Below, piece by piece: positions 60,781 to 64,000 of a stretch of DNA of 64,000 nt; position 1 is the stretch's first letter; each line of letters starts with the position of its first letter. The stretch is from DAMCZI01 sp032095175. GTDB taxonomy: Bacteria; Bacillota; Clostridia; Clostridiales; Caloramatoraceae. The position numbers and the translations under genes are program-made. Under the pieces are notes generated by a model. It was not told where the DNA came from and did not search any database. It saw nothing but the letters and a program-made list of their open reading frames with translations. The stretch spans positions 1 through 64,000 of the forward strand of contig DAMCZI010000027.1 in the NCBI GenBank assembly GCA_032095175.1, in the 5' to 3' direction.

Positions 60781-61992
60781 TTATTTCTTTTCTATCAAGA
60801 TAACCTGATATCTTGATGCTGGGTCTACAGTTATTTTTATAACGTCTCCTGGCATTACATCACCTATTGTCAAAGCTTCACCTTTAGCATTCATTACCTG
60901 AACATCCTCAGATATGAAAAGAACGTCTTCAAAGGCTGCTTTTCCAAACTTATATCCCTTAAATCCAATCTTGTTATCAACTATACTTACAACCTCTGCT
61001 TCAAGATTTCTATAGAAGGCATTTATATAAATTATCTCACTCATACCATTGGTTGTTATGAATGCATAGTTTGCTCTATTAAGAGCCTTTGCAAGTGATA
61101 CTTCATTACCGTTTAATTCTGTATATACATCATCGTTTACATTATAGGTAGTAAATTCTGAAGATGTTACTTTATATATACTCTTCTTGAAACTTACAAC
61201 AAGAGCTTCCTCAAGATTATCCTTAGGAAGATCCTGCTCAAACTCTAAGTAATAGAATGTTTTGTCTAAGTTAAGTTTTACTTCATCTCCTAGGGTTGCA
61301 GTATTAAATTCAGCTTTTGCATCTATAACCTTGAGCTCTTTACCATTTAAAGTAACCTTTAGGGAATCCTTGATGATATTTATGTCACCTAAATCTACTC
61401 TCTTTTCACTCTTATAGACATATGCAGTGTCTTCCTCTGGTTCAATTTCCTTTACATCAACTATACTTGGGTTTAACACTCCTGTTGTCTCATTTGGATC
61501 TCCTTTTATTTCAGCTGCTGCCAGTGATGAATCTGTAATATTTGTACGAATATTATTCAAGCACACATTAAATGGTACATATCCGGCCTCTATCAATTTT
61601 TCCTTCTTTTCATAGAGACTGTTTATACCAGCACTTAAGTATCCCTCTCCATCAAGGCCTGGAGCTGGGACATCCATATAGGTTATATGTCTTGGCTTTC
61701 CATTAACCATCTGTACCTTATAAGTTATCTTAAGTCCCTTAATTGCCACTTCCATAAATTCAACTAGGTTGCCCATCTGTTCTACCTTGACATCCTTTGC
61801 CAAAGTATAGCCAACTGTTTTACCATCTTCGTTAACAACAACTGAAATGGCATTAAAAAGTTTGATTACACCTGTTTTAGTAACCTCTGTTATTACTGGA
61901 GCATTTGTTTTACTGTTAGTAGCCGCAGATACTGATACTGCAGCTCCAAAAAGAAGCGTAAAAACAAGCAGCAGTGATAAGAGTTTTTTCAT
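60781..61992 (-). CDS. Secreted beta-rich protein at the head of the peptide operon
   Basis: A 403-residue protein with a signal peptide (MKKLLSLLLVFTLLFGAAVSVSA) and no membrane helix, cysteine-poor. I do not recognise a family; repeated motifs such as KTVGYTLAKDVKVEQMG, and DVLFISEDVQVMNAKGEALTIGDVMPGDVIKITVDP suggest small beta-barrel (OB- or S-layer-associated-like) domains, as in many clostridial surface proteins of unknown role. It starts after AAGGAGGG and ends 19 bases before the binding protein, so they form one operon. Confidence 0.8.
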   Translation of the reverse strand: MKKLLSLLLVFTLLFGAAVSVSAATNSKTNAPVITEVTKTGVIKLFNAISVVVNEDGKTVGYTLAKDVKVEQMGNLVEFMEVAIKGLKITYKVQMVNGKPRHITYMDVPAPGLDGEGYLSAGINSLYEKKEKLIEAGYVPFNVCLNNIRTNITDSSLAAAEIKGDPNETTGVLNPSIVDVKEIEPEEDTAYVYKSEKRVDLGDINIIKDSLKVTLNGKELKVIDAKAEFNTATLGDEVKLNLDKTFYYLEFEQDLPKDNLEEALVVSFKKSIYKVTSSEFTTYNVNDDVYTELNGNEVSLAKALNRANYAFITTNGMSEIIYINAFYRNLEAEVVSIVDNKIGFKGYKFGKAAFEDVLFISEDVQVMNAKGEALTIGDVMPGDVIKITVDPASRYQVILIEKK

Positions 61993-62026
61993 TTATTTCC
62001 CTCCTTTAAAATAATGGTTTTGGTAT

Positions 62027-62144
62027 TATATGTTTCGCATAAATGATTCTACATTGCTCAACCCTAAACATTTATGCGAAATCATATTCCTCGATTCATT
62101 AATCGCACAATACCTAATGTAAAATCTTTAGTGCGATTAATATA
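62027..62144 (+). repeat. Two-hairpin dispersed repeat, family A copy 7
   Basis: TATATGTTTCGCATAAATG with CATTTATGCGAAA, then TTAATCGCACAATACC with TTTAGTGCGATTAA. This and copy 5 are closest to the consensus. It fills the upstream gap (61993-62301) of the peptide operon; the remainder to 62301 is AT-rich with no gene seen. Confidence 0.9.
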
Positions 62145-62301
62145 AATAATAAATATTATTTGAAGGTAATACCCTCCTTCACAATTTATAGTATTATCAA
62201 GCTAATTTGATAGATAATATATAAGAAAAGCTTCATATTTACAGACAAACCATCTATTCTTGAAATTTCACTTAAAGATTCAAATACTTTGTTCCTTTAA
62301 T

Positions 62302-62826
62302 CTATCTTTGTATTAATACAATTGCTGCTATTACTAGTAAAATGGGTATAATCCATTTTGATAAAAAGTTTTTTCGAGAAAAGAAATCTTTATATCTTGA
62401 TGCGTTACTATTATGCATATGATACCTATATCTTCTTTTATACTCCTTCATATACTTCATATATGTCTCAAACATCTGTTTTTCTTTATATAAAACTCCA
62501 AGATTGTAGTAAGCTAAATAATAATCAGGATCAAGCCTTATTGATTCAGAGTAATATTCCAAAGCTGATACTTCATCCCCTAATTCCTTATAAACATTCC
62601 CCATATTAACAAGGGCTGGTCCATAATTTTTGTCTTTATCCAGCACTTTTTCAAAATGCTTTTGGGCATTTTCTAAATCTCCCTGTCTTGCGTATATAAC
62701 CCCTACCTTATTCAAGGCTTCATAATTTTTTTCATCCTCCCTAAGTATTTCATTAAATATCTCCATCGCCTCACTATACTTCCCATAGTCAATCAAAAGG
62801 CATCCCTTTTCATACTTCATCTCCAT
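62302..62826 (-). CDS. Membrane-anchored TPR protein
   Basis: A 174-residue protein with about three TPR units (ALNKVGVIYARQGDLENAQKHFEKVLDKDKNYGPALVNMGNVYKELGDEVSALEYYSESIRLDPDYYLAYYNLG) and a single C-terminal transmembrane helix (KWIIPILLVIAAIVLIQR), so it is tail-anchored with the TPRs in the cytoplasm. A scaffold role is likely. The ATG at 62826 with AGGGTGAG upstream is preferred to an earlier GTG that overlaps that site. Confidence 0.8.
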   Translation of the reverse strand: MEMKYEKGCLLIDYGKYSEAMEIFNEILREDEKNYEALNKVGVIYARQGDLENAQKHFEKVLDKDKNYGPALVNMGNVYKELGDEVSALEYYSESIRLDPDYYLAYYNLGVLYKEKQMFETYMKYMKEYKRRYRYHMHNSNASRYKDFFSRKNFLSKWIIPILLVIAAIVLIQR

Positions 62827-62959
62827 ATTTCTCACCCTTCATCCCAATAATCTCTTATACTATTTCCAGGCTTGTTCCTTATTAATAAACATATATTAAA
62901 TTCCATTTCATTTAATACCATATTTTTTATTTTATTTTTTCATAAGCTGCCCTTTCAAG

Positions 62960-62997
62960 ACAAAGAAAAAGAACCCTGCTTATACTCAGCAGAGTTC
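62960..62997 (-). terminator. Terminator of the ECF transporter operon
   Basis: Minus strand GAACTCTGCT pairs with AGCAGGGTTC, then a U-rich tract. It lies 56 bases beyond the ecfT stop codon. Confidence 0.88.
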
Positions 62998-63052
62998 CTT
63001 ACATTCTTATTGTTATATCTATTTTTCAATAATTAATCTCATTTATCAGTTT

Positions 63053-63880
63053 TTAAAATGGATACCAGAAGTTATTTAAAACCTTTATCTTCAAATATAT
63101 AGCTATCCCTATGAACAAAGCACAGGCTGCAGCAACTATATAATCGGAATTCTTTATCATAGTTCCACTGTACCATGTTCTTTTTTTATGCTTTCCAAAG
63201 CTTCTTAGCTCCATTGCATTTGTTACAACCTCAATTCTTTGAAGGGAGGATGTAACAAGGGGAATTAAAATTGAAGTCAGGTTTTTCAACCTCTGCTTTA
63301 GGGATGCTTCTCCTTTTTTAAAGCTTATACCTCTGGCTTCCTGAGCATTTACTATCGTCCTAAATTCCTCCTGTATGTCAGGTATATATCTAAATGCTAT
63401 ATTTATAGAATATGCTATCTTGTATGGCAGCCCTAACTTGTTAAGGCTGCTTGCAAATCTGCTTGGATGGGTAGTAAAAATAAATATCATTGTCATAGGC
63501 AGCAGATTTGCATATTTAAGCGAAAGTGTTATAACATACATTATTGTTTCAAGGTTTATTGTATTATATCCCAGGTTAAGTACCGCCCTGCTTGTCCCTG
63601 TAAGCTCCGTGCCGTATGCTGGAGTTATTAGGAGAATAAAGATAGAGTTTATAATATTAAAGGTAATCATAACCCAAAGAAGTGGCTTTACAACCTTAAA
63701 GGGGATTCTCGCTATATTTAAGCACAAAAATCCAAGCAATAGCATAACTAAAAATACTCTCAAATCCATAAATAAAACCGTTACTACCGTCCAGGTTAAA
63801 AAAAGAAGGAACTTGATACTTCCATCCATTCTGTGAAAGAAAGTATTTTCTTCTATATAAAGGGTTCCTGTTCTACGCAT
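63053..63880 (-). CDS. ecfT: ECF transporter transmembrane component EcfT
   Basis: A 275-residue CbiQ-family protein with six hydrophobic helices. The coupling-helix signatures that touch the ATPases are present: AQEARGISF (first ARG motif) and ELRSFG (second, xRSFG). Start MRRTGTLYIEENTFFHRMDGSIKFLLFLTW is typical. It is the shared transmembrane part of group II ECF vitamin/metal importers. The ATG at 63880 follows GGGGGAG and overlaps the stop of the ATPase gene by eight bases, showing coupled translation. Confidence 0.93.
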   Translation of the reverse strand: MRRTGTLYIEENTFFHRMDGSIKFLLFLTWTVVTVLFMDLRVFLVMLLLGFLCLNIARIPFKVVKPLLWVMITFNIINSIFILLITPAYGTELTGTSRAVLNLGYNTINLETIMYVITLSLKYANLLPMTMIFIFTTHPSRFASSLNKLGLPYKIAYSINIAFRYIPDIQEEFRTIVNAQEARGISFKKGEASLKQRLKNLTSILIPLVTSSLQRIEVVTNAMELRSFGKHKKRTWYSGTMIKNSDYIVAAACALFIGIAIYLKIKVLNNFWYPF

Positions 63881-64000
63881 GTCTTCTCCCCCTTCTTTCA
63901 CAATCTATAAAATGTTGAACAAAGCCATTTGGATCATGGATATCAAGTATCTCAGAAAGCTTTGATAGTGATGTTTCTTTAAGGTTAGCCTTACTTATTA
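63873..64000 (-). CDS. ecfA: ECF transporter ATPase, C-terminal part (cut by window edge)
   Basis: The last 41 codons of an ECF-type ABC ATPase: ...SKANLKETSLSKLSEILDIHDPNGFVQHFIDCERRGRRHA. The tail LSEILDIHDPNGFVQHFI with its aromatic end is that of EcfA proteins, whose C-terminal segment joins the dimer. It overlaps ecfT by eight bases. The catalytic part lies beyond the right edge. Whether it is EcfA1 or EcfA2 cannot be seen; the place next to ecfT suggests EcfA2. Confidence 0.8.
   Translation of the reverse strand, partial: ISKANLKETSLSKLSEILDIHDPNGFVQHFIDCERRGRRHA

Noticed and set aside
1859..62144. Dispersed similar repeats as a CRISPR array
   Set aside because: Copies are thousands of bases apart, in both orientations, of about 118 bp, without regular spacers or cas genes.

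Overview
This window looks like chromosome of a low-GC, Gram-positive anaerobe of the Clostridia (broadly Clostridiaceae). The support is AT-rich DNA, strong GGAGG-type ribosome binding sites, TTG and GTG starts next to ATG, lipobox lipoproteins, sigma-A promoters of TTGACA/TATAAT type and many Firmicutes families (CD3324, DUF2087, DUF3842, DUF2785, DUF5661, DUF5050, ECF transporter). I see no rRNA, tRNA, CRISPR array, phage gene or intact transposase. About 50 protein genes are intact or nearly so, one locus is a decayed gene pair, and an ECF ATPase is cut by the right edge.

Layout. 0-8.4 kb: MATE exporter, AraC regulator, BNR-repeat lipoprotein, an ECF sigma factor operon (sigma, 73-aa protein, TPR protein), small membrane proteins beside a ruined Xre/membrane-protein cassette, a GNAT enzyme and a DUF2087 regulator. 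8.4-15.9 kb: small secreted helical protein, two-component system, aldose epimerase-like protein, S41 peptidase lipoprotein, GNAT enzyme and a DUF234 ATPase. 16-25 kb: MFS exporter behind a leader peptide and attenuator-like hairpin, an HD-domain protein, a LURP-one protein, DUF5050 protein, GNAT enzyme, a serine-hydrolase homologue lacking its SxxK lysine, and a DUF5661 protein. 25-31 kb: GNAT, DUF2785, CD3324, an orphan short transcription unit, an FAD oxidoreductase and a DUF4097 membrane operon. 31-38 kb: a run of envelope genes (amidase, double retropepsin-like lipoprotein, DUF885 peptidase, DD-carboxypeptidase, PAP2 phosphatase). 38-47.7 kb: AI-2E family permease, zinc-ribbon membrane protein behind a dyad-flanked promoter, two epimerases, aminopeptidase P, a GH63-like hydrolase, an EamA transporter and an Xre-cupin regulator. 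47.9-62 kb is a peptide-uptake region: three tandem OppA-like lipoproteins, then a complete five-gene Opp/Dpp operon with a different binding protein and a secreted protein at its head. 62-64 kb: TPR protein and the ecfT/ecfA end of an ECF vitamin transporter.

The most striking feature at genome scale is the number of long intergenic palindromes. At least four sequence families recur (about 20 copies): a two-hairpin element of about 120 bp with seven full and three variant copies; a family with a 306-bp version at the left edge; a GGTAACAG...CTGTTACC family; and a GTGCC-GGCAC family. They lie almost only between genes, often at gene ends, and in places supply stop codons or false upstream extensions to neighbouring reading frames. 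No gene here could mobilise them.

The best candidates for new biology are the leader peptide plus 15-bp start-codon-sequestering stem before the MFS exporter (16.1-16.2 kb), the duplicated dyad around the promoter at 39.6 kb, the short transcript at 27.57-27.85 kb, the hairpin repeat families, and the lipoprotein with two retropepsin-like domains.
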